This document shows, piece after piece, positions 57,186-64,000 of a DNA stretch of 64,000 nucleotides. This DNA is from Exiguobacterium sp. J17977 (GTDB lineage: Bacteria; Bacillota; Bacilli; Exiguobacteriales; Exiguobacteriaceae): the NCBI RefSeq assembly GCF_018616375.1, contig NZ_JAEQBB010000001.1:496001-560000 (forward strand), given 5' to 3'. The stretch's first letter is position 1. Each line of letters starts with the position of its first letter. A program made the translations under genes and the position numbers. The notes under the pieces were generated by a model that was not told the origin of the DNA, ran no database searches, and saw only the letters and a program-made list of their open reading frames with translations.

Positions 57186-59600
57186 TTGAATTTACGTGAC
57201 CAACTACTAGAAATGATCCAAGCCAGTGATAAAGCACTGACAGTGGACCAGTTGACTGAGCGTCTTGCGCTCGAGTCGACGGATGCCTTTAAAGAGCTCA
57301 TCCGCACCTTGAATACCCTCGAAGAAGAGGGCTTAATCGGCCGCACACGGACGAACCGTTACGGGACGCTCGCCGTGCTCGGCCAAGCAGCGGGAATCAT
57401 CTCGATTCACCAACGCGGCTTCGGCTTCTTATCGGTCGAAGGGGAGACGGAGGACGTGTTCCTTCCGCCCGACCAATTGAAAGACGTCTACCACGGGGAC
57501 ACGATTCTCGTCAAAAAACGTGAGGACAACCGCGGCAAGACCGAGGGCGTGCTCCTCAAAGTCTTGAAGCGCGGCTTGTCGGAGTTCGTCGGGACGTATA
57601 CGCTCCCGAGCGGACGCCTCGACCAGTTCGCCTTCATCGAGCCGGATGACAAGCGCATCAACTTCTGGCCGGTCGTCAACCCGGACAAATCGCTCGGTGC
57701 CGTCGATGGCCATAAAGTCGTCGTCCGCATCACGAAATATCCGGACGGACGTTTCGCCGGAGCGTGTGACGTCGTCCGCATCATCGGACACAAGAACGAC
57801 CCAGGCGTCGACATTCTGTCGATCGTCTATAAGCACGGCATCCCGACGGAGTTCCCGGAAGATGTCATCGATCAGGCGAACGCTGTACCGGACGAGGCCG
57901 ACGAGAAAGACTTCATGGGCCGCGTCGATCTTCGTAACGAGACGATTTTCACAATCGATGGCGAAGACGCGAAAGACTTGGACGATGCCGTCCATGTCAA
58001 AAAACTCGACAACGGCAACTATGAGCTCGGCGTCCATATCGCTGACGTGTCACACTACGTGACGGAAGGGTCACCGCTCGACGTCGAGGCGTTCGAACGG
58101 GGGACGAGTGTGTATCTCGTCGACCGCGTCATCCCGATGTTGCCGCACCGTCTCTCGAACGGGATTTGTTCACTCAACCCGCACGTCAACCGGTTGACGC
58201 TCAGCTGTGTCATGGAGATCTCCCCGCAAAACGGGAAGGTCGTCCACCACGAGCTGTTCCCGAGTGTCATCAAGACGACGGAGCGGATGACGTATACGAA
58301 CGTCCGTGAAATCATCGAACGTGATGACGAAGCGACGCTCGAACGGTACGAGCCGTACATCCCGTTATTCGACCTCATGGCCGAACTTGCGGAAGTGCTC
58401 CGTAAGCGCCGCAACTCGCGCGGTGCCATCAACTTCGACTTCGCCGAGGCGAAAGTCGTCGTCGATGAGGAAGGCAAACCGGCCGACATCGTCTTACGTC
58501 CACGCTCGGTCGCCGAGAAGTTGATTGAAGAGTTCATGCTCGCGGCCAACGAGACGGTCGCCGAACACTTCCACAAGATGGACGTGCCGTTCATCTATCG
58601 TGTCCACGATAACCCGAAACCGGACAAGCTCGATTTCTTCTTCGACTTCGTCGCGAACTTCGGCGTGCACATCGAGCGGTTCAAAGGCCAAAAGGTCGAA
58701 CCGAAGACGCTGCAGAAGATTTTGAAGGCAATCTCAGGTGAACCGGAAGAGCCGGTCATCAGCACGATCATGCTCCGCTCGATGCAACAGGCGAAGTACG
58801 ATGATGTCTCGCTCGGTCACTTTGGCCTCGCGACCGATTTCTATACGCACTTCACATCGCCGATCCGTCGTTACCCGGACTTGATCGTCCACCGTCTCAT
58901 GCGCACGTACGTCTTCAACGGCGACGTGTCAGAGAAGACGATTGCCAAGTACGAGGACCGTCTCGACTCGATTGCCGAACAGGCGTCGAAACGCGAGCGT
59001 CGTTCGGTCGATGCCGAGCGCGAGACGCAAGCCTTGAAGAAAGCCGAGTACATGGAATCACGTCTCGGTGAAGAGTTCGACGGTGTCGTCAGCGGTGTCA
59101 CGAACTTCGGGATGTTCATCGAGCTTCCGAACACGATTGAAGGGCTCGTTCGTCTCCAGTCGATGGATGACTACTACCACTTCGACGAGTCGCAGCTCAT
59201 GTTGCTCGGCGAGCGGACGAAACGTCAGTTCCGGATCGGTGACGCGGTGCGCGTCAAGGTCGACGCCGTCAACTTGGACGAGCGCACGATCGACTTCACC
59301 GTCGTCGGCATGCCGAAACGGGAACAGTCGCGCCGTCGCCAACCGACGACGATTAAAGCGACGGAAGGTCGTCCGAAGAAAGATGACAAGCGTGGGGGAC
59401 GCGGTCGCGATGACAAACGTCCGAAACGTGGCAAGCCGGGCAAACCAGGCAAACCAGGGAAACCTGGCCAAGCCGGGAAACCGTCTAAACCAGGCGAGAA
59501 GCCGAAGTCGTCGCAAGGACGTTCGGCACTCGACTTGAAAAAGAAAGACGGTCAAAAACGAACAGGCGACGCGAAACGCGGAGCGAAGAAACGTCGCTGA
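57186..59600 (+). CDS. rnr: Ribonuclease R
   Basis: An 804-residue 3'-5' exoribonuclease that degrades structured RNA, including non-stop mRNA released by tmRNA. The N-terminal helix-turn-helix, two cold-shock domains, RNB catalytic domain (TIDGEDAKDLDDAVHVKKL with the metal aspartates, then SPIRRYPDLIVHRLM) and S1 domain (GEEFDGVVSGVTNFGMFIELPNTIEGLV) are in order. It ends in a Lys/Gly-rich tail with GKPGKPGKPGKPGQ collagen-like repeats. TTG start at 57186 after AAAGGAGGTG. Confidence 0.97.
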   Translation: MNLRDQLLEMIQASDKALTVDQLTERLALESTDAFKELIRTLNTLEEEGLIGRTRTNRYGTLAVLGQAAGIISIHQRGFGFLSVEGETEDVFLPPDQLKDVYHGDTILVKKREDNRGKTEGVLLKVLKRGLSEFVGTYTLPSGRLDQFAFIEPDDKRINFWPVVNPDKSLGAVDGHKVVVRITKYPDGRFAGACDVVRIIGHKNDPGVDILSIVYKHGIPTEFPEDVIDQANAVPDEADEKDFMGRVDLRNETIFTIDGEDAKDLDDAVHVKKLDNGNYELGVHIADVSHYVTEGSPLDVEAFERGTSVYLVDRVIPMLPHRLSNGICSLNPHVNRLTLSCVMEISPQNGKVVHHELFPSVIKTTERMTYTNVREIIERDDEATLERYEPYIPLFDLMAELAEVLRKRRNSRGAINFDFAEAKVVVDEEGKPADIVLRPRSVAEKLIEEFMLAANETVAEHFHKMDVPFIYRVHDNPKPDKLDFFFDFVANFGVHIERFKGQKVEPKTLQKILKAISGEPEEPVISTIMLRSMQQAKYDDVSLGHFGLATDFYTHFTSPIRRYPDLIVHRLMRTYVFNGDVSEKTIAKYEDRLDSIAEQASKRERRSVDAERETQALKKAEYMESRLGEEFDGVVSGVTNFGMFIELPNTIEGLVRLQSMDDYYHFDESQLMLLGERTKRQFRIGDAVRVKVDAVNLDERTIDFTVVGMPKREQSRRRQPTTIKATEGRPKKDDKRGGRGRDDKRPKRGKPGKPGKPGKPGQAGKPSKPGEKPKSSQGRSALDLKKKDGQKRTGDAKRGAKKRR

Positions 59601-59601
59601 C

Positions 59602-59625
59602 GGGAGGGGGCGACCCCTCCTCTAT
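59602..59625 (+). terminator. Hairpin between rnr and smpB
   Basis: GGAGGGG-GCGA-CCCCTCC without a strong T run; likely only partial termination. Confidence 0.4.
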
Positions 59626-59643
59626 ATTGAAGTAAAGGACTGA

Positions 59644-60120
59644 ATGTCTATGGCCAAGAAGAAAGATTCGAACGCGCTCGCACAAAACCGAAAAGCGTCC
59701 TTCGATTATGCGATCGAAGATACGATTGAAGCCGGTATGGTGTTGACGGGGACCGAAATTAAATCGGTGCGCCAGTCAAAAATCAACATCGCCGATGCGT
59801 ATGTGCGCTTTGACGGTGGCGAGGCGACGCTTCACAACTGTCATATCAGCCCGTTCGAGCAAGGGAACCGGTTCAACCATGAGCCGCTCCGTGTCCGAAA
59901 GCTATTGTTGCATAAGAAGCAAATCAATCAGCTCATCGGCGCGCAAGGCCGTGACGGGTATACGATCATCCCGCTCAAAGTGTATTTGAAGAACGGCTTC
60001 GCCAAATGTCTCCTCGGCATCGGGCGCGGGAAGAAGAAGTATGACAAGCGCGACGACTTGAAGAAGAAAGATGCGAAGCGCGATGTCGACCGGGCACTCC
60101 GGGACCGGCAAAAATACTGA
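59644..60120 (+). CDS. smpB: SsrA-binding protein SmpB
   Basis: A 158-residue tmRNA-binding protein that delivers tmRNA to stalled ribosomes. The OB-fold core ([43 protein letters not shown]) and the basic C-terminal tail ([29 protein letters not shown]) that enters the mRNA channel are present. ATGs at 59644 and 59650 are both possible from the AAAGGA site. Directly upstream of ssrA. Confidence 0.96.
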   Translation: MSMAKKKDSNALAQNRKASFDYAIEDTIEAGMVLTGTEIKSVRQSKINIADAYVRFDGGEATLHNCHISPFEQGNRFNHEPLRVRKLLLHKKQINQLIGAQGRDGYTIIPLKVYLKNGFAKCLLGIGRGKKKYDKRDDLKKKDAKRDVDRALRDRQKY

Positions 60121-60145
60121 CAGCGAGACCTGATTGTGGTATAGT
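60117..60145 (+). promoter_or_regulatory. ssrA promoter
   Basis: CTGACA (60117-60122, overlapping the smpB stop), 17 bases and TATAGT (60140-60145). The precursor would start near 60152, 18 bases before the mature 5' end. Confidence 0.65.
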
Positions 60146-60169
60146 TGTTGTAGTACCAATTACCACCTC

Positions 60170-60522
60170 GGGGACGTTATGGATTCGACGGGGGTAGGTC
60201 GGTCGTATGTGGCGTGTCGAGGGGTCGGCCTCGTTAAAACGCAAACGCCTATAACTGGCAAAACTAACACACAACTCGCAGCAGCCTAAGTGCCCTGCGG
60301 ATCCTGACATCCATCGCTTGTGTGGATGATTATCAGGGTCTCAAACTAAGCAAGCTACGCTTCAACCTCGCCGTCTGAGGGCGCGAAGAAGAGATGAATC
60401 AGACTGGATGCGACAACGCCTGTTTATCGGCAGTGTCACATTGAGATTCAATAGATAAACTACACACGTAGAAGCATACGTTACGATGCCTTCGGACGCG
60501 GGTTCGACTCCCGCCGTCTCCA
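60170..60522 (+). ncRNA. ssrA: Transfer-messenger RNA (tmRNA)
   Basis: A 353-base tmRNA. The acceptor 5' GGGGACG pairs with 3' CGTCTCC plus discriminator A at 60522, and the T-arm contains GGTTCGACTCC. The tag reading frame GGC AAA ACT AAC ACA CAA CTC GCA GCA GCC TAA (60257-60289) encodes GKTNTQLAAA after the tRNA-borne alanine. That is shorter than the Bacillus subtilis tag but keeps the Ala-Ala end recognised by ClpXP. CCA is not encoded. The 3' end is the border of an integrated element. Confidence 0.95.
60500..60522 (+). other. Predicted attachment site (left junction) in ssrA 3' end
   Basis: Tyrosine integrases often insert at the T-arm/acceptor end of tmRNA genes and restore it. Here the tmRNA is intact and AT-rich foreign DNA starts at once after 60522, with the integrase gene reading away 160 bases later. 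The matching right junction is beyond the window. Confidence 0.6.
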
Positions 60523-60569
60523 TTTATGAAATGGCTGGAAACGTAGCTATATCAAGGTTTTACGACATT

Positions 60570-60614
60570 AGGGGTATTGAACGGGAGTTAAACTCTTGTT
60601 GAATATCCCTTTTT
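60570..60614 (+). terminator. Long hairpin terminator after tmRNA/attachment site
   Basis: AGGGGTATTGAACGGGAGTT (60570-60589) pairs with 60591-60610 over 19 of 20 positions when G-T pairs are counted, leaving a minimal loop, and is followed by TTTTG. It probably ends ssrA transcription and insulates the integrase. Confidence 0.6.
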
Positions 60615-60646
60615 GCATCCCTACATATTTATTCAACTTTGTTCTT

Positions 60647-60682
60647 AAATCTTCTAATTCAAATGATGAGTTGGAGGACTTT
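60647..60682 (+). promoter_or_regulatory. Hairpin covering the integrase ribosome site
   Basis: AAATCTTCTAATTC (60647-60660) can pair with GAGTTGGAGGACTTT (60668-60682) by eleven consecutive pairs (three G-T), burying the GGAGG at 60673-60677. This would keep integrase translation low until the structure is opened. Confidence 0.45.
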
Positions 60683-60685
60683 TTT

Positions 60686-61663
60686 ATGTTCAAGAGTAGA
60701 AAGCACGGGGTATTTGCTGTAGATGAAAGTTTGATTGTTCCAGTATCAATCAATAAAGTTGCTATACAGAAAGATTCACCAAAGATTGAGGAAGCACTTG
60801 ATACGGTTTATCAACAAATGAGAATTAGCGGGAACCGCCCCCGTACTATTGAGAGTTACAAATACGTATTTAATCAATTTAAAGAAACTAGTTCTATAAA
60901 ATTCGTAGAAGATATTTCTATTGATTCCATATATCATTATTTGGATTCATTAAATGTTTCAGCTAATACGAAATTGATAAGACTCAAGACTTTGAAAGCA
61001 GTGTTGAGTAAATTCTTTGATAATGGATGGATTCATGAGAAGTTTTGGAGTAACATCCATATCAAAATTGATAAGGAAGTAAAGCAAGGTGCGGAAGAAA
61101 CTGATATCGTAACCTTGCTGTCATTGATTGATCAAAGCACTTTTATTGGTTTTCGTGATGCAACCGCTGTCCGTCTAATGTATGCTACAGGGATTCGTAT
61201 TCGTACCCTTGGAGAGTTAAGGGAAAGACACATTGACTTCGAAAATCTTTGCTTAAATTTAGACGGTTCTACGCTTAAAAACCATAAATTTTTGAAGTTA
61301 CCGATAACTGAAGAAATTGCTATGATCTTAAGAGTATTGGTTCAACTTAATAACGGAATTCGCGATCACTTTGAGGTAGAGAACACTCATGTATTTATCA
61401 CTCAAAATGGGCATCCTATGAACAATACGAAGTCGTCTAACTGTGCTGTATCTAAGCAACTACACAAGTATTCTAAACGATACAATTTAAAGAACATCAA
61501 TGCACATGCTATCAGAAGAGGTTTTGCAAAGAATCTTTTGAAGAAAGGTGCGAGTGTAACTCTTATCAGTAAAGCATTAGGGCATTCTGATTTAGCTGTC
61601 ACGACCCAATACCTAGATTTAGATGTAGAGGAAGTTGCGACGGACTTAAGAAATTATTTATAA
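60686..61663 (+). CDS. int: Tyrosine-type site-specific integrase
   Basis: A 325-residue phage-integrase-family recombinase. A SAM-like N-terminal core-binding domain (PRTIESYKYVFNQFKETSSIKFVEDI ... LSKFFDNGWIHEKFW) precedes the catalytic domain. R171 (TGIRIRTLGELRERHID), H274 and R277 (HAIRRGF), H300 (LGHSD) and the nucleophile Y309 (TTQYLDL) are all present, so it should be active. ATG 60686 follows GGAGG at eight bases; an in-frame TTG at 60596 lies inside the terminator hairpin and is unlikely. It probably catalyses insertion at ssrA. Confidence 0.92.
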   Translation: MFKSRKHGVFAVDESLIVPVSINKVAIQKDSPKIEEALDTVYQQMRISGNRPRTIESYKYVFNQFKETSSIKFVEDISIDSIYHYLDSLNVSANTKLIRLKTLKAVLSKFFDNGWIHEKFWSNIHIKIDKEVKQGAEETDIVTLLSLIDQSTFIGFRDATAVRLMYATGIRIRTLGELRERHIDFENLCLNLDGSTLKNHKFLKLPITEEIAMILRVLVQLNNGIRDHFEVENTHVFITQNGHPMNNTKSSNCAVSKQLHKYSKRYNLKNINAHAIRRGFAKNLLKKGASVTLISKALGHSDLAVTTQYLDLDVEEVATDLRNYL

Positions 61664-61691
61664 AAGGTTTGATGTATAGAGATTTTTTTTA

Positions 61692-61725
61692 AGTGCTTAA
61701 TTGTTAGTTAATTAAGTGCTTTTTT
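61692..61725 (+). terminator. Integrase terminator
   Basis: AGTGCTTAATT pairs with AATTAAGTGCT (two G-T pairs), followed by TTTTTT. Confidence 0.75.
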
Positions 61726-61774
61726 ATTTTGCGGATTTAAATTTCTTCTTCTCAAAATAAATTTCGCTAACTTG

Positions 61775-61841
61775 TCCTAAAAGTAACTACCTTTGCTAGT
61801 ACTACTTTGTAACACACCGTTACAAATAAAAACTTTTAGGA
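61775..61841 (+). promoter_or_regulatory. Two-tier hairpin leader covering the ATPase ribosome site
   Basis: An outer perfect 10-base pairing TCCTAAAAGT (61775-61784) with ACTTTTAGGA (61832-61841) includes the AGGA of the ribosome site. An inner perfect hairpin TTTGTAAC-ACACC-GTTACAAA (61806-61826) lies in its loop. Translational control of the following gene is inferred. Confidence 0.5.
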
Positions 61842-61850
61842 GATTTTTAG

Positions 61851-63152
61851 ATGAAAACAATTTGTAGAAAGAAAACGAAGATCACAGTAGTGAATTCTAT
61901 TATGGGAAGTGGAAAGACCAGTTGGGCGATTCAACATATGGATGAAGCTTCTTCAAGTAACAGGTTTATTTATATTACGCCTTTTAAATCAGAAATTGAA
62001 CGGGTCATAGGTTCTCTAAGCAGAGATTTTGTACAACCAGAGAATACTAAAGATGGCACTAAACTCGAATCTTTGAAAAAACTAATTACTGAAGGAAAAG
62101 ATATTGTCTCAACACACGCACTGTTTCAGAGAATGGATAAAGAATTGATTACTCTGATTCAGCTTCAAGGCTATACGTTAATTTTAGACGAAGTCATGGA
62201 TGTATTAGAACCAGTGAAGTTATCAAGTGATGACTTGAAAGTTCTTTTATCCGCAAAAAATAAAAGAGGGGAGAGTATAATCACAGTCAACGAAAACGGA
62301 TTTGTACGTTGGAATGACGAAACTTATTCGGAAGGAAACTTCACAAATATTCGTAACGTGGCTAAAGCGGGTAACTTAATGCTTTTCAATAACGTTGCTA
62401 TGTACTGGCTATTTCCGATTGAAGCTTTTAAGGGATTCGATGAAGTGTTTATTATGACTTATATGTTTAGTGGACAGATTCAGAAGTATTATTATGATTT
62501 GTTTAATCTGACTTATGAGTACCGTTCAGTTTCTAATCTTAATGGCAAATACACATTAGTAGATTATGTGGAATTGCAAACTGAGGATAGAACACATTTA
62601 AAAGATTTGATTAAAATCCATTACTCTAAATCATCCGACAAGATTGATTTGAACCGTATGGGTGAAGGGAGATATGCCTTAAGTAAAAGTAATTTAAAAG
62701 ATTTGACACGGAGGAATACAACCCGAAAAATCCTTAAAAACAATGCGTACAACTTCTATCGAAACAAAGTACAAGTTAAATCTGATCAAGTAATGTGGAC
62801 AACATTCAAAGAATTTCGGACTAAGGTGTCACCGATAGGTTTGAAAAAAGAATTTGTTTCAGTAAATGCTAGGGCTACAAACGATTATGCGGATAAGTCC
62901 GTTTGTATCTATATAGCTAATCGTTATATGAATCCTGTCACAAAACAGTTTTTTGCTTCAAAAGGTATAACTGTCGATGAAGATCTGTTTGCCTTATCAG
63001 AACTATTGCAATGGCTGTTTAGAAGTAGAGTGAGAAAAGGAGAACCAATCGATGTGTATATTCCATCTGAGAGAATGAGAAGTTTACTTGAGGGCTATCT
63101 TGAAGGTTCAAATGAAAATCCACTACTGTTTAAACTTAGTAAAGAGGGCTGA
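61851..63152 (+). CDS. SF2 helicase-like ATPase of a mobile element
   Basis: This 433-residue protein has Walker A MGSGKTS at residues 18-24 and a DEVM box at 113-116 (LILDEVMDVLE). A motif III-like MTYMFSGQ is present. In the C-terminal part are NARATNDYADKSVCIYIAN, which resembles motif V, and QWLFRSRVRKG at 387-397, which resembles motif VI with its arginines. This is the layout of phage and plasmid replication or origin-binding helicases, but I cannot name the family. No nuclease or primase domain is visible. AGGAG precedes the ATG. A role in replication or mobilisation of the element is inferred; a defence role cannot be excluded. Confidence 0.7.
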   Translation: MKTICRKKTKITVVNSIMGSGKTSWAIQHMDEASSSNRFIYITPFKSEIERVIGSLSRDFVQPENTKDGTKLESLKKLITEGKDIVSTHALFQRMDKELITLIQLQGYTLILDEVMDVLEPVKLSSDDLKVLLSAKNKRGESIITVNENGFVRWNDETYSEGNFTNIRNVAKAGNLMLFNNVAMYWLFPIEAFKGFDEVFIMTYMFSGQIQKYYYDLFNLTYEYRSVSNLNGKYTLVDYVELQTEDRTHLKDLIKIHYSKSSDKIDLNRMGEGRYALSKSNLKDLTRRNTTRKILKNNAYNFYRNKVQVKSDQVMWTTFKEFRTKVSPIGLKKEFVSVNARATNDYADKSVCIYIANRYMNPVTKQFFASKGITVDEDLFALSELLQWLFRSRVRKGEPIDVYIPSERMRSLLEGYLEGSNENPLLFKLSKEG

Positions 63153-63577
63153 AAAGCATTGGTACGACTGGATTTCAAGGATTTTTCCTTATAAGAAAGA
63201 TAACAAGGAGTAAAGATATACCCTAAGCAACACTACAAGGGATAACTTAAAAAACGTTATCCCTCTCCATGTTACTTAGACAACTTAAGAGATTGTCTAT
63301 TTGTCCTATTAAGTGAGGGCGATTTTCCCTCACACGAGGCGAATGCCGAGTATATAAGCGAAATATATTATGCAAATTTGTTCGTTATTTTTATTTGTAA
63401 AAGGGAGTTAGTGCATACGACTTCTCTTTAAATAGCTTATAAATGGCATAGTACCAACACTGAGTTTCAACAACATCTAAGAGTAATTAGTTTATTAAAT
63501 AAAACTATGCACAATGAGTGATAAGACGAATAAAATTCTAAATCAACTTTGTGACATACATTTAGGAGGAAGAAATA
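63153..63577 (+). other. Gene-free hairpin cluster, candidate replication or transfer origin
   Basis: No credible coding sequence. Four perfect hairpins follow one another: AGGGATAAC/GTTATCCCT (63238-63264), TAGACAA/TTGTCTA (63277-63299), GTGAGGG-CGATTTT-CCCTCAC (63313-63333) and GGC-GAAT-GCC (63338-63347). The rest is AT-rich. The first could be the terminator of the ATPase gene, although it lacks a T run. The dense array, next to a helicase, resembles single-strand or double-strand origins or oriT of mobile elements. Confidence 0.4.
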
Positions 63578-63940
63578 ATGTTGAAGAAATTAGAAAATGA
63601 ATCATCAAATGGTATTAAAGAATATGGAATGAAGAAAGTAGTGACAATGAAGATTTCTAAATGGGAACAAGAAACTACTATAAATTTTGATCCAGTAACG
63701 TCTACATGGTCAATTTATACTTGTGTGCCATCACATATCAAACGCTTACTCAATAATCCGCTTCTACAGAAGGAGAATCTAGAGGTGCTTACAGTCTATG
63801 AAGATAAACCTTCTAGTATCAAGTTGTCAGTGCCAGATTACCTTTTTAACAGTAGTTTTTTTAAGCGAAAGCGTGTTTTATCAAAGGATCATAAAATTGC
63901 ATTACAGAACGGAAAGAATCGAAAAGTTTTAGCAAGCTAA
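63578..63940 (+). CDS. Small mobile-element protein, unknown function
   Basis: A 120-residue basic protein. The stretch VTMKISKWEQETTINFDPVTSTWSIYTCVPSHIKRLLNNP and the end KRKRVLSKDHKIALQNGKNRK resemble a family I remember from phages and conjugative elements of Firmicutes (pattern SKxEQET.INF ... IYT ... I.KL ... RKKR.LS.E.K.AL). That family has no proven function, and the similarity is from memory. TTAGGAGGA precedes the ATG. It is the last complete gene before the window edge. Confidence 0.65.
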   Translation: MLKKLENESSNGIKEYGMKKVVTMKISKWEQETTINFDPVTSTWSIYTCVPSHIKRLLNNPLLQKENLEVLTVYEDKPSSIKLSVPDYLFNSSFFKRKRVLSKDHKIALQNGKNRKVLAS

Positions 63941-64000
63941 GGTATAAAAAAAGCTAGCAGTCTAATTTATCTCTTAAAGTGAATAGAGAGATATTGAATG

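Larger units (their letters stand above)
60523..64000 (+). mobile_element. tmRNA-integrated AT-rich element (partial)
   Basis: The region after the tmRNA is strikingly richer in A and T than the rest of the window and uses AT-ending codons. It begins with a tyrosine integrase, then an SF2-type ATPase, a hairpin-dense 425-base segment and a small mobile-element-type protein. Gene content suggests a phage-inducible satellite, small prophage or integrative plasmid. The right end is not in the window, so its class is open. Confidence 0.75.

Noticed and set aside
59420-59480. Short tandem repeat near the end of rnr
   Set aside because: It encodes GKP/GQA collagen-like residues in frame and is part of the protein tail.
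60596-60685. Upstream TTG start giving a 30-residue longer integrase
   Set aside because: It would begin inside the terminator hairpin without a ribosome site, whereas ATG 60686 has GGAGG at eight bases.
60523-64000. Right attachment site of the tmRNA element
   Set aside because: I looked for a repeat of the tmRNA 3' end up to the window edge and found none; the junction must lie beyond 64000.

Overview
The window looks like chromosomal DNA of a low-GC-phylum Gram-positive bacterium of the order Bacillales, most likely an Exiguobacterium of the higher-GC group. The basis is gene content and order. The runs hpf-secA-prfB-yvjA-cccB-ftsE-ftsX-ctpB-minJ, uvrB-uvrA, hprK-lgt-ppaX-yvoF, yvcD-trxB-rapZ-yvcK-whiA, cggR-gapA-pgk-tpiA-gpmI-eno and secG-est-rnr-smpB-ssrA are all arranged as in Bacillus relatives, with small deletions and insertions (no yvoD, no yvcI, no crh). 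This assignment is recognition from the sequence, not a database result.

Layout. 1-5.4 kb (mostly minus strand): a DinB-like gene fragment, a candidate small RNA, then a minus-strand flagellar mini-cluster (YlqG-like, FlhB C-terminal-like, FliS-like, flagellin, YaaR, DUF2225) and comK. 5.6-18 kb (plus): cold-shock protein, ribosome hibernation factor, SecA, RF2, a YitT-type membrane protein, cytochrome c, then a cell-division and envelope block (FtsE, FtsX, an EnvC-like M23 hydrolase activated by FtsEX in relatives, CtpB, MinJ). 18-21.4 kb (minus): glycerol uptake (glpF-glpK under a CcpA cre site) and a TSUP permease. 21.4-31.4 kb: the SOS-type uvrBA operon, a DUF4097 protein, a lipoprotein, a membrane protein and hprK-lgt-ppaX-yvoF. 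31.5-39.4 kb: yvcD-trxB, rapZ-yvcK-whiA, a ribbon-helix-helix protein, a UPF0316 protein, a small membrane-anchored protein and a MerR-family regulator. 39.4-49 kb: clpP and tRNA-Arg (minus), rpoN, a glutaredoxin-like protein and the complete lower-glycolysis operon controlled by CggR. 49-60.5 kb: a phosphotransferase, an IS605-type TnpB element without TnpA, galU with two glycosyltransferases, a second YitT protein, secG-est-rnr-smpB and tmRNA.

At 60.52 kb, exactly at the 3' end of the tmRNA gene, base composition drops sharply. An AT-rich integrated element begins and runs off the right edge of the window. It carries a tyrosine integrase with a full catalytic set, an SF2-type helicase-like ATPase, a 425-base region dense in hairpins, and a short protein of a type I associate with phages and mobile elements. 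Shine-Dalgarno sequences of the integrase and the ATPase lie inside predicted RNA hairpins, and all three genes share an ACTTTGT motif 30-50 bases upstream of their starts. This is the least explained part of the window.

Other structural points: a ~119-base imperfect palindrome after eno; strong hairpins at the cggR/gapA and gapA/pgk junctions; tandem CggR operator repeats just downstream of the predicted transcription start; a LexA-type box on the uvrB promoter; an RF2 gene that lacks the usual programmed frameshift; and a very GC-rich tnpB with structured flanks.
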